Origin: Thermaceae bacterium
GTDB taxonomy: Bacteria > Deinococcota > Deinococci > Deinococcales > Marinithermaceae
Reading direction: 5' to 3'
DNA: 7,916 bases
Assembly: GCA_027023345.1 (NCBI GenBank)
Contig: JALVVO010000214.1
Coordinates: forward strand, 1 to 7,916
In this document: positions 1-5,159 of the stretch, in pieces
Numbering within the stretch: position 1 is the first letter of the stretch
How the letters are laid out: each line of letters opens with the position of its first letter
The notes under the pieces: model-generated
The model's input: the letters and a program-made list of their open reading frames with translations, nothing else
What the model was told of the DNA's origin: nothing
The model's database searches: none
Position numbers and translations under genes: made by a program

Positions 1-1
1 G

Positions 2-475
2 GACTACAAGGCCTACAAACCCGCCGGCACCCACCGCCACACCCCCGAGATCGAGCAAAACCTCGGCCGGGCACGGGCCCAGGGACGCTGGCTCCGTACC
101 TGGGGGCCCGAGGAGGCGGTGCGCGTGACCTTCGTGCCCCACCTGGTCCCGATGACCCGGGGGATCTTGGTCACCGCCTACCTGCGACCGGCCTCGAAGG
201 TGGAAACCCATGAAGCGCTCAGCCTGCTCCGGGACTTCTACGCCGGCGAGCCCTTCGTGCGGGTGAGCGAGGCCCCGCCCCGAACAAAGGGGGTCTGGGC
301 GGCGAACACGGTCTGGGTCTCGGCCCGGTGGGACGCGCGCACCGGGTGGCTCGTGGTCTTTTCGGCGGTGGACAACCTGGTCAAGGGGGCAGCGGGTCAG
401 GCGGTGCAGAACCTAAACGCGGTCTACGGCTTTCCGGAGACCTTTGGGCTCGCGCGCGAGGGGATTTGGCCCTAG
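2..475 (+). CDS. argC: N-acetyl-gamma-glutamyl-phosphate reductase, C-terminal part (cut by window edge)
   Basis: The last 157 residues of ArgC, which reduces N-acetylglutamyl phosphate to the semialdehyde with NADPH in cytoplasmic arginine biosynthesis. The reading frame is open from base 2, so the gene starts before the window; the family is usually about 340-350 residues. Recognisable family blocks are HRHTPEIEQ at fragment residues 11-19 (the segment with the conserved substrate-binding and catalytic histidine region), FVPHLVPMTRGIL near residues 43-55, and the C-terminal block AAGQAVQNLNAVYGFPET. The catalytic cysteine would lie upstream and is not visible. The stop TAG is followed 10 nt later by argJ, which acts in the same pathway, so an arginine cluster is clear. 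Identification is by conserved motifs plus the argJ neighbour. Confidence 0.96.
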   Translation, partial: DYKAYKPAGTHRHTPEIEQNLGRARAQGRWLRTWGPEEAVRVTFVPHLVPMTRGILVTAYLRPASKVETHEALSLLRDFYAGEPFVRVSEAPPRTKGVWAANTVWVSARWDARTGWLVVFSAVDNLVKGAAGQAVQNLNAVYGFPETFGLAREGIWP

Positions 476-478
476 ACT
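473..478 (+). promoter_or_regulatory. Candidate -10 box of a leaderless argJ promoter, sharing the argC stop codon
   Basis: TAGACT followed by 7 nt and then the argJ ATG. Its first three bases are the argC stop TAG. Spacing fits transcription starting at the A of the ATG. No convincing -35 box is visible, and there is no Shine-Dalgarno sequence beyond a G-run just before the start. Co-transcription with argC is equally possible. Confidence 0.45.
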
Positions 479-485
479 TTGGGGT

Positions 486-1628
486 ATGCGGTTTCCCGAA
501 GGTTTCGCGGGCGGTGCGGCGCGGGCGGGGATCAAGCCCTCGGGCAACCCGGACCTCGCCCTGGTTCGCTTCGGCGCGCCGGTGGCCTGGGCCTACGTCG
601 CCACCACCAGCCGGGCGGCGGCCCCCTCGGTGCTCCGGGGGCGGCAGCTCTACGCCGGGGGCGGGCCCCTTCGGGGCCTCGTCGCCAACGCCGGCAACGC
701 CAACGCCGCCACCGGCGAGGAGGGGGTGGCGGCCGACCTTCGCATGGCCGAGCTCGCCGCCGATCGGCTCGGGGTTTCGCCCGAGGAGGTGCTGACCGCG
801 AGCACTGGGGTGATCGGGGTGCCCCTGCCGGTGGAGCGGATCGCCGCCGCGCTCCCCGGGATCGTCCTGGGCCCCGAGGCGGATCCGGTGGCGGAGGCGA
901 TCATGACCACCGACACCCGGCCCAAGCTCGCCGAGGCCAGCCTGCCGGGCGGCGCCCGGGTGGTGGGGGTGGCCAAGGGCAGCGGGATGATCCACCCCAA
1001 CATGGCCACGATGTTCGGCTTCCTCTTCACCGACGCCGAGGTGGACCAGGAGGAGCTCCGCGCGGGCTGGCCCGAGGTGGTGAACCGGACGTTTAACCAG
1101 GTGACGGTGGACGGCGACACCTCCACCAACGACCTGGCGGCGATCTTCGCAAGCGGAATGAAGGGCCGGGTCGAGCGGGGGCTCTTTTGGGACGCGGTCG
1201 AGTCGGTGGCCCGGGAGCTCGCCCGTCGGATCGCCGCCGACGGCGAGGGGGCGACCAAGCTGATCAGCGTGCGGGTGGTGGGGGCAGCGAGCGAGGAGGA
1301 CGCCCGCCGGGCGGCCCGGGCGGTGGCCGGCAGCGCGCTTTGGAAGGCGGCGGTCTACGGCAACGACCCCAACTGGGGCCGGGTGCTGGCGGCGCTCGGG
1401 TACTCCGGGGCCGAGCTCGATCCCGCCCGGGTGCGGATTGAGCTCGAGGGCATCCCCCTCTACGACGGCCGCCCGCTCCCCTTCGACCCCGCGGAGGCGG
1501 TGCGGGCGATGCGGCGGGCCGAGGTCCGGGTCCTGGCTGACCTCCGAATGGGCCCCTTCGAGGCCGAGGCCTGGGGCTGCGACCTCACCGAGGACTACGT
1601 CCGGATCAACGCGGAATACACCACGTAA
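486..1628 (+). CDS. argJ: Arginine biosynthesis protein ArgJ (ornithine/glutamate N-acetyltransferase)
   Basis: A 380-residue protein of normal family length. ArgJ moves the acetyl group from N-acetylornithine to glutamate, closing the acetyl cycle of arginine synthesis; some members also use acetyl-CoA, and sequence alone does not say which type this is. The precursor normally cleaves itself into two chains before a catalytic threonine. Here the motif KGSGMIHPNMATM spans residues 164-176 and Thr175 is the expected new N-terminus of the beta chain. The oxyanion-hole pair is seen as Thr107-Gly108 in STGVIG. Further conserved blocks are DGDTSTND (209-216), YGNDPNWGR (291-299) and the C-terminal CDLTEDYVRINAEYTT (365-380). 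The ATG is preferred over an upstream in-frame TTG at 444 because that would overlap argC by 32 nt, and MRFPEGFAGG aligns with normal ArgJ N-termini. All key residues are present. Confidence 0.97.
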   Translation: MRFPEGFAGGAARAGIKPSGNPDLALVRFGAPVAWAYVATTSRAAAPSVLRGRQLYAGGGPLRGLVANAGNANAATGEEGVAADLRMAELAADRLGVSPEEVLTASTGVIGVPLPVERIAAALPGIVLGPEADPVAEAIMTTDTRPKLAEASLPGGARVVGVAKGSGMIHPNMATMFGFLFTDAEVDQEELRAGWPEVVNRTFNQVTVDGDTSTNDLAAIFASGMKGRVERGLFWDAVESVARELARRIAADGEGATKLISVRVVGAASEEDARRAARAVAGSALWKAAVYGNDPNWGRVLAALGYSGAELDPARVRIELEGIPLYDGRPLPFDPAEAVRAMRRAEVRVLADLRMGPFEAEAWGCDLTEDYVRINAEYTT

Positions 1629-1634
1629 ACGTGG
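1621..1634. repeat. 14-bp inverted repeat over the argJ stop codon
   Basis: Arms CCACGT and ACGTGG are separated by two A's; the argJ stop TAA lies in the centre. As RNA it could form a 5-bp stem with a TAAA loop, and a run of five T's follows after about 9 nt, so it could be a weak argJ terminator. It also overlaps the expected -35 region of the next gene and could be an operator. Short palindromes of this size arise by chance, so confidence is low. Confidence 0.3.
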
Positions 1635-1682
1635 CAAAAGTCCTTTTTCGTGTGCTATCGTCATAGGCGTAGGAAAGGGGTG
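1632..1682 (+). promoter_or_regulatory. Promoter and ribosome binding site of the small secreted protein gene
   Basis: TATCGT at 1656-1661 fits a -10 box and is preceded by TG two bases earlier. TGGCAA at 1632-1637 is a poor -35 match at 18-bp spacing. A Shine-Dalgarno-like AAAGGGGTG lies at 1674-1682. Transcription from this -10 would give a short leader of roughly 15-20 nt, unlike the leaderless-type starts of most neighbours. Confidence 0.4.
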
Positions 1683-1684
1683 TG

Positions 1685-2155
1685 ATGGCTATGAAAAAGG
1701 CATTGCTCGCGGTCTTTGCGTTTGCTGCGCTCGCGTTCGCGGGGCTCGGCTCGGCGCAGAAGTTCTCGGTCTACACCGGCTACCCGTTCGGGATCGGTGG
1801 GATGTACTACCTCTCCGAGAACCTGCGGGTGGACGGCACGGTTATGATCGTGCCCGGCGGCTTTGGCGTCGGCGGCGGCGTGGACATGATCCTCGGCAAG
1901 ATTCCGGTGGTGGAGCAGGATCCCTTCCCCATCAACTTCTACTACGGGGTGGGTGGCTCCGCCGGGTTCGTGAGCGTGCTCAACGTGGGCGTTTTTGGCG
2001 TGGGCGCCAATGTCTTCGGTGGGCTCGAGTACCGCTTCAACGAGGGGCTCGGCATCTTCAGCGAGTTCGGCGTCGGTCCCGCGCTTGGCTTCTACCCCAG
2101 CGGGATGATCTTCACCCTGGATTACGTCGGCCGCTTCGGCCTGAACTTCTACTAA
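1685..2155 (+). CDS. Small secreted protein, probable outer-membrane beta-barrel, function unknown
   Basis: I do not recognise a named family. The 156-residue product begins MAMKKALLAV, with a clear Sec signal peptide: lysines at 4-5, a hydrophobic core at about 6-21, and likely signal peptidase I cleavage after Ala24 (GSA|QK). The mature part of about 132 residues has almost no charge clusters. It is rich in Gly, Phe, Tyr and Val in alternating patterns typical of membrane beta-strands (for example FSVYTGYPFGIGGMYYL and YVGRFGLNFY), and it ends in an aromatic residue, as many outer-membrane barrels do. Its size would suit about eight strands. The start could also be the in-frame ATG at 1691 (MKKALL) or GTG at 1682; the Shine-Dalgarno-like run suits 1685 or 1691. 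It is followed by a strong hairpin terminator, so it may be a well-expressed single gene. Barrel topology is inferred from composition only. Confidence 0.75.
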   Translation: MAMKKALLAVFAFAALAFAGLGSAQKFSVYTGYPFGIGGMYYLSENLRVDGTVMIVPGGFGVGGGVDMILGKIPVVEQDPFPINFYYGVGGSAGFVSVLNVGVFGVGANVFGGLEYRFNEGLGIFSEFGVGPALGFYPSGMIFTLDYVGRFGLNFY

Positions 2156-2166
2156 GCCGAACGTAG

Positions 2167-2172
2167 TACCTT
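2167..2172 (+). promoter_or_regulatory. Candidate -10 box of a leaderless lipoprotein promoter
   Basis: TACCTT lies exactly 7 nt before the ATG at 2180, the same geometry as at other starts in this window. There is no good -35 box. If used, the transcript would start at or next to the ATG and would lack most of the left arm of the overlapping hairpin. Confidence 0.4.
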
Positions 2173-2205
2173 GAGGGGGATGCGCGGGCATCCCCTTCTT
2201 CTTTT
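2173..2205 (+). terminator. Rho-independent terminator of the upstream gene, overlapping the lipoprotein start codon
   Basis: GGGGATGC (2176-2183) and GCATCCCC (2188-2195) form a perfect 8-bp stem with the 4-nt loop GCGG. One G-U and two Watson-Crick pairs extend it to 2173-2183/2188-2198. A T-rich tail (TTCTTCTTTT) follows at 2196-2205. This is a strong terminator shape 18 nt after the stop of the small secreted protein gene. The lipoprotein ATG (2180-2182) lies inside the left arm. Confidence 0.7.
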
Positions 2206-2782
2206 GCTCCTTCCCTTGTTCCTCGCCGGGTGCGGCGCCCGGCCGGACGAGACGCCCCCCTTCGTCGGCGTGGTCCGGCCGAGCGGGGGCGCGGTGGCCA
2301 AGGGGCAGGAGGCGGTGGTCGAGGGCTACGCCTTCGACGACACCGGCGTGAAAAGCGTCCGCGCCGGGGGCACCGAGGTCCTGCCCGCGGAGGAGCGGGG
2401 CAAGAAGCTCGTTCGGTTTCGGTTCAAGGTCAAGGCCCCGCGCTCGGGGGAGGTGCGGCTTACGATCACCGCCGAGGACCAGGCGGGGCAGACGCGTAGC
2501 CGCGAGCTCGTTCTGGTCCTGGACCAGGCGCCGCCGAAGATTGAGCTCGAGCGGGTGGAGGCGAAGGAGGGGCGCCTTCTGATCGTGGGAGTGGCCAGGG
2601 ACGACGTGGAGGTGGACCGGGTGGTGGTCAGGTACGGGAAGACCTACAGCCGTTTGAACTTGCCGAGGGGTAAGGCGGTCCGCTTCTACGTCGAGGTCCC
2701 CGCCGAGCGCGCGACGGTGATCGCCGTGGACGCGGTGGGCCAGCGGACCGAGGTGGTCGCGCGAGCCTTGACGAAGCCCTAG
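2180..2782 (+). CDS. Lipoprotein with two Ig-like repeats, function unknown
   Basis: A 200-residue predicted lipoprotein. It has a short N-terminus with Arg2 and His4, a run of leucines, and a lipobox LAGC at residues 15-18, so Cys18 should be lipidated after signal peptidase II cleavage. Gly19 at the +2 position does not match the Asp inner-membrane retention signal known from E. coli, though that rule is untested for this group. The mature part holds two related beta-rich segments of the bacterial Ig-like type. Segment one covers about residues 27-115, with PPFVGVVRPSGG and the turn YAFDDTGVKSVRAGG. Segment two covers about 118-197, with PPKIELERVEA and VARDDVEVDRVVVRYG. The repeated DD-V--V pattern suggests internal duplication. 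Such domains usually serve binding or architecture; no catalytic motif is visible. The start is set by the signal sequence; upstream TTG (2171) is less likely. Its 3' end contains the -35 box of the tRNA promoter. Confidence 0.85.
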   Translation: MRGHPLLLLLLPLFLAGCGARPDETPPFVGVVRPSGGAVAKGQEAVVEGYAFDDTGVKSVRAGGTEVLPAEERGKKLVRFRFKVKAPRSGEVRLTITAEDQAGQTRSRELVLVLDQAPPKIELERVEAKEGRLLIVGVARDDVEVDRVVVRYGKTYSRLNLPRGKAVRFYVEVPAERATVIAVDAVGQRTEVVARALTKP

Positions 2783-2796
2783 TTCCTCGCTAGATT
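2768..2796 (+). promoter_or_regulatory. Promoter of the tRNA-Ile gene
   Basis: TTGACG at 2768-2773 and TAGATT at 2791-2796 are separated by 17 bp, a near-consensus housekeeping-sigma promoter. The predicted transcription start is about 7-8 nt before the mature tRNA 5' end. The -35 box lies within the last codons of the lipoprotein gene. It is the best promoter in the window. Confidence 0.8.
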
Positions 2797-2810
2797 AGAG
2801 GGTGCTGGGC

Positions 2811-2887
<77 letters not shown>

Positions 2888-2890
2888 GGA

Positions 2891-2925
2891 AAAGCCCCCG
2901 GCTCTCCGGCCGGGGGCTTTCTTTT
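2891..2925. terminator. Strong terminator after tRNA-Ile, probably two-way
   Basis: A perfect 12-bp stem, AAAGCCCCCGGC (2891-2902) with GCCGGGGGCTTT (2909-2920), has loop TCTCCG and is followed by CTTTT. It begins 3 nt after the tRNA CCA. On the - strand the same stem is followed by TTTTCC, 29 nt past the stop of the convergent acetyltransferase gene, so it can end transcription from both sides. Confidence 0.93.
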
Positions 2926-2953
2926 AGCCCGAGCGGGAAGCCGAGGGGTTTGC

Positions 2954-3754
2954 CTACGGGCGTTCCAGCTGGTAGAAGACGCGATTCCCTCGCCGAGCGA
3001 GATCCACCGCCCGGTAGCCCCGGGCGAAGGCTTTCTTGAAGGCCTCGCGGGTGTGGAGCCGCCAGGCCTTAGCGAGCTCGAGGTCATGCTTCTTCACCGC
3101 CTCGATGTCGAGGGGGACCTCGAGGTAGACCTTCGGCTCCTCGGGTTCAAAGAGCTTTTCGGGACGGAGGTCGAGCCCCTCGCCCCGGGTGGCGTTGAGC
3201 GGCGCGCCCTCGGGCTCGGGGGGCGGGGGGACCACCCCTTGGGCCCGCTCCAGGACGCGCGGGTGCATGAGCTCCCACTTGACGTAGAGCCGGTCCGCCG
3301 GCAGGCCGGCGTAGAGCCCGGTTCGGATGCCGTAGAAGTCTTCGTAGTAGGTGTCGGCGTAGGCTCCGAGCTTGCCGAGGTTGAGCCGGGCGTTCTTGGT
3401 GAGCAGGGGGTCGAAGGTCCAGGTGACCAGGGGAAACCCCTTCCTGAGCGACCAGTCGCGCTGGAACCACTTGAGGGCGGGGGCGATCCCCGTCCCCTGG
3501 TATTCGGGCCGGACCGCCAGCATGTGGGAGTGGATCCAGCGGCGATCCCCCTCGCAGGCGGCGAGCCCGTAGACGAAGCCGACGGGTTTTTCTTCTACGT
3601 AGGCGAGGGCGACCAGGCCCCCGGTGTGGCGGGCGACGATCATCGAGGAGTGGGGCACGACCTCGCGGTCCGAGAAGTTCCAGGCGGCGACCTGGAGCTC
3701 CTCGGTGGCAAGGGCGTCCTCCAAGGTCTCGGCCTCGCGAATCGTGAACTTCAT
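2954..3754 (-). CDS. GNAT-superfamily acyltransferase (COG3375-like), substrate unknown
   Basis: A 266-residue protein whose N-terminal half is a GNAT fold that transfers an acyl group from acyl-CoA. The CoA-binding motif A is clear: HSHMLAVRPEYQGTGIAPAL at 75-94, with the Q-x-x-G-x-A-type loop QGTGIA (86-91). The block TWTFDPLLTKNARLNLGKLGA (111-131) followed by YYEDFYG resembles the COG3375 group of predicted acetyltransferases, which are longer than simple GNAT proteins. A proline-rich linker (PPPPEPEG, 176-183) separates it from a C-terminal segment of about 80 residues ending in RGNRVFYQLERP. A GNAT protein in some N-succinylamino-acid racemase pathways may be related, but nothing nearby supports that role. 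The gene faces the tRNA terminator and is divergent from the DUF2905 gene. The ATG start follows a leaderless-type -10 box by 6 nt. Family call is firm, substrate is not. Confidence 0.85.
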   Translation of the reverse strand: MKFTIREAETLEDALATEELQVAAWNFSDREVVPHSSMIVARHTGGLVALAYVEEKPVGFVYGLAACEGDRRWIHSHMLAVRPEYQGTGIAPALKWFQRDWSLRKGFPLVTWTFDPLLTKNARLNLGKLGAYADTYYEDFYGIRTGLYAGLPADRLYVKWELMHPRVLERAQGVVPPPPEPEGAPLNATRGEGLDLRPEKLFEPEEPKVYLEVPLDIEAVKKHDLELAKAWRLHTREAFKKAFARGYRAVDLARRGNRVFYQLERP

Positions 3755-3760
3755 GGTTTT

Positions 3761-3766
3761 AGCCTA
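3761..3766 (-). promoter_or_regulatory. Candidate leaderless promoter -10 box of the GNAT gene
   Basis: Read on the - strand, TAGGCT stands 6 nt before the ATG and is preceded by TGG, an extended -10 arrangement (TG-N-hexamer). No -35 box is evident. Only 7 nt separate it from the -10 box of the divergent gene. Confidence 0.5.
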
Positions 3767-3773
3767 CCAGCGC

Positions 3774-3779
3774 GATAAT
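3774..3779 (+). promoter_or_regulatory. Candidate leaderless promoter -10 box of the DUF2905 gene
   Basis: GATAAT (five of six matches to TATAAT) lies 6 nt before the GTG start. The -35 zone would fall on the first codons of the divergent GNAT gene and shows no clear consensus. Confidence 0.5.
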
Positions 3780-3785
3780 GGGGCC

Positions 3786-4025
3786 GTGGAGCTAGGACGC
3801 TGGCTGATTGCGGTGGGGCTTTTGCTCGTGGCCGTCGGCGCGATGCTTTACTTCCTGCCCCGGTTCTTCGGTTGGTTCGGCCACCTTCCCGGGGACATCC
3901 GCATCGAGCGGGACGGGGTTTACGTCTTCATCCCCATCACCTCGATGCTCCTCGTCTCGGTGGTGCTGACGCTTCTTTTGAACCTGGTGGGCTACCTGCT
4001 TGCCCTTTTCTCCGGCGGCCGCTAA
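3786..4025 (+). CDS. DUF2905 family small membrane protein
   Basis: A 79-residue two-helix membrane protein of unknown function. The first membrane segment is at about residues 3-22 (GRWLIAVGLLLVAVGAMLYF). The second is at about 48-74, rich in Leu and Val. Between them is the family signature LPGDIRIERDGVYVFIPIT (about 34-52), typical of DUF2905 proteins. The GTG start is chosen because it follows GATAAT by 6 nt and gives MELGRWL, matching family N-termini. The frame stays open upstream, but that would run over the divergent GNAT gene. It heads a + strand gene run; glutaredoxin follows after 12 nt. No catalytic residues are apparent. Confidence 0.9.
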   Translation: MELGRWLIAVGLLLVAVGAMLYFLPRFFGWFGHLPGDIRIERDGVYVFIPITSMLLVSVVLTLLLNLVGYLLALFSGGR

Positions 4026-4030
4026 GGTGA
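4026..4030 (+). promoter_or_regulatory. Possible ribosome binding site of the glutaredoxin gene
   Basis: GGTGA, complementary to part of the usual anti-Shine-Dalgarno, sits 7 nt before the ATG at 4038. It helps choose this ATG over the out-of-frame ATG at 4031. The overlapping TAAGGT (4023-4028) has a -10 shape but lies 9 nt away, outside the 6-7 nt spacing seen elsewhere. Confidence 0.4.
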
Positions 4031-4037
4031 ATGGGCC

Positions 4038-4307
4038 ATGGTGCGGGTTTACTCGATTCCCGGGTGCGGTCCCTGCGAGATCGTCAAGATGATGCTTCGC
4101 CAAAAGGGCGTTCCCTTCGAGGTGGTGGATCTTTCGAAGGACGAGCGGGCGCGGCGGATCGCGGCCGAGCTGGTGGGTTCGCCCACCGCCGGCGTGGTGA
4201 TCGAGGAGGAGGACGGGCACCTCGAGGCCATCCGGGCGGTCAGCCCGATCACCTTCCAGCGCTGGTACCAGGGGTACCTCGAGCGCCAGGCGGTCCGGGT
4301 GTCCTAG
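4038..4307 (+). CDS. Glutaredoxin-like thiol-disulfide protein with CGPC active site
   Basis: An 89-residue single thioredoxin-fold protein. It starts with a beta-strand MVRVYSIPGC, then active-site cysteines Cys10 and Cys13 in C-G-P-C. The CxxC sits at the start of the first helix, the expected place for two-cysteine redox proteins of the cytoplasm. GVPFEVVDLSKDERARR (24-40) matches the second strand and helix of glutaredoxin and NrdH-like proteins. The conserved cis-proline is probably Pro49 in GSPTAGVV, though the usual TVP triplet is replaced by SPT. CGPC is the thioredoxin-type motif rather than CPYC of classical glutaredoxins, so the electron donor may be thioredoxin reductase rather than glutathione; this is inference. 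It lies 12 nt after the DUF2905 gene, and its stop merges with the next gene's -10 box. Confidence 0.85.
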   Translation: MVRVYSIPGCGPCEIVKMMLRQKGVPFEVVDLSKDERARRIAAELVGSPTAGVVIEEEDGHLEAIRAVSPITFQRWYQGYLERQAVRVS

Positions 4308-4310
4308 CCT
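4305..4310 (+). promoter_or_regulatory. Candidate leaderless promoter -10 box of the transporter gene, sharing the glutaredoxin stop codon
   Basis: TAGCCT, whose first three bases are the glutaredoxin stop TAG, stands 6 nt before the ATG. It also forms the core of a short palindrome CCTAG-C-CTAGG (4303-4313). No -35 box is seen. Confidence 0.4.
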
Positions 4311-4316
4311 AGGGGC

Positions 4317-5150
4317 ATGGACCGGCGAAAGGAGCGTCTTTGGGGGGCGCTCCTTTTGGTTTTGCTGACGGTCATCTGGGGATCCTCCTTCGTGGTGATC
4401 CGGGAGGCGGTAGCCGGGTTCCCCCCGAGCCTCCTCGTCTTCCTTCGCTTCCTGGTGGCGGCCGCCGTCTTCCTTCCCTGGCTCCGGGACGGGCGGGGCG
4501 TGGCGCTCGCGGGGCTCGAGCTCGGCTTCTGGCTGGTGGTGGGCTACGGCACCCAGGCCGTCGGCCTGGTCCACACCACCGCCGGAAGGAGCGCCTTCAT
4601 CACCTCGCTCAGCGTGGTGCTGGTGCCGGTCTTCGCCGGCCTTCTTGGGCGCAGGGTGCCGCCTTTGGTTTGGCTTGGGGCCCTGCTCGCCTTTATTGGG
4701 GTGGGGCTCCTCACCTTCGAGGGCGGGCCGCCGAACGTCGGCGACCTCTGGACGCTCCTCACCGCCCTCAGCTACGCGATCTTCATCCTGCGGCTGGAGG
4801 ACTACGCCCGTACGCTCGGGGCGCGGCGGCTGACCGTGGCCCAGATCCTCGGCGTGTTGCTCTGGTCGGGGGTCTGGGCGGGGCTCGAGCACCCTCCGAT
4901 CGAGGCCGTACCTTGGCCGGCGGTGCTCTACCTCGGCCTGGTGGCCACGGGGCTCGCGACCTGGCTCATCTCCCTGGGGCAAAGCCGCGTCTCGGCCGCC
5001 CAGGCCGCGGTCATCTACGCCCTGGAGCCGGTCTGGGCGGCGCTCTTCGCCCGCCTCTTCCTGGGGGAGGCCCTCGGCCTCCAGGGGGCGCTGGGGGCGG
5101 GCCTCGTGCTCCTCGCCATCCTGATCAGCCAGCTGGGTTCCGAGGGCTAG
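4317..5150 (+). CDS. EamA/DMT-family transporter, substrate unknown
   Basis: A 277-residue inner-membrane protein with about ten predicted hydrophobic helices in two EamA repeats (about 10-135 and 142-272), the usual layout and length of drug/metabolite transporters. Signature features are WGSSFVVIREA (21-31) in the first helix, GRSAFITSLSVVLVPVF (90-106), and in the second repeat AQAAVIYALEPVWAALFA (228-245) followed by FLGEAL. Relatives export amino acids, metabolites or drugs; sequence does not tell which. A positively charged N-terminus (MDRRKER) fits a cytoplasmic N-end. The gene starts 9 nt after the glutaredoxin stop and ends 9 nt before rsmI. The first codons carry a terminator-like hairpin. 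Confidence 0.93.
   Translation: MDRRKERLWGALLLVLLTVIWGSSFVVIREAVAGFPPSLLVFLRFLVAAAVFLPWLRDGRGVALAGLELGFWLVVGYGTQAVGLVHTTAGRSAFITSLSVVLVPVFAGLLGRRVPPLVWLGALLAFIGVGLLTFEGGPPNVGDLWTLLTALSYAIFILRLEDYARTLGARRLTVAQILGVLLWSGVWAGLEHPPIEAVPWPAVLYLGLVATGLATWLISLGQSRVSAAQAAVIYALEPVWAALFARLFLGEALGLQGALGAGLVLLAILISQLGSEG
4328..4364 (+). terminator. Terminator-like hairpin inside the first codons of the transporter gene
   Basis: AAAGGAGCG (4328-4336) pairs perfectly with CGCTCCTTT (4348-4356). Two G-U and one G-C pairs can extend the stem inward, leaving a small loop. The tail reads TTTTGGTTTT. It may end transcripts of the glutaredoxin gene or act as an attenuator. The T-richness could partly reflect leucine and valine codons of the first helix. 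Confidence 0.45.
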
Positions 5151-5153
5151 ACT
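5148..5153 (+). promoter_or_regulatory. Candidate leaderless promoter -10 box of rsmI, sharing the transporter stop codon
   Basis: TAGACT, identical to the hexamer before argJ and again starting with the upstream stop TAG, lies 6 nt before the GTG start. There is no clear -35 box and no Shine-Dalgarno sequence. Confidence 0.4.
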
Positions 5154-5159
5154 GGGTTC

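Noticed and set aside
381..1664. Long open frame on the - strand across argJ (427 codons) and other long antisense frames, such as that over 3792-5291
   Set aside because: These are shadows of high-GC coding genes: low-complexity Pro/Gly/Arg/His composition, no family motifs, and argJ or the transporter run is fully supported on the other strand.
4031..4312. Alternative + strand frame from ATG 4031 over the glutaredoxin gene
   Set aside because: Its product is Gly/Arg-rich with no motif, while the frame starting at 4038 gives a clear CGPC thioredoxin-fold protein.
5133..5159. Direct repeat CTGGGTTC flanking the transporter stop codon
   Set aside because: Two copies of 8 bp with no further structure; one copy is coding. 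Likely chance.
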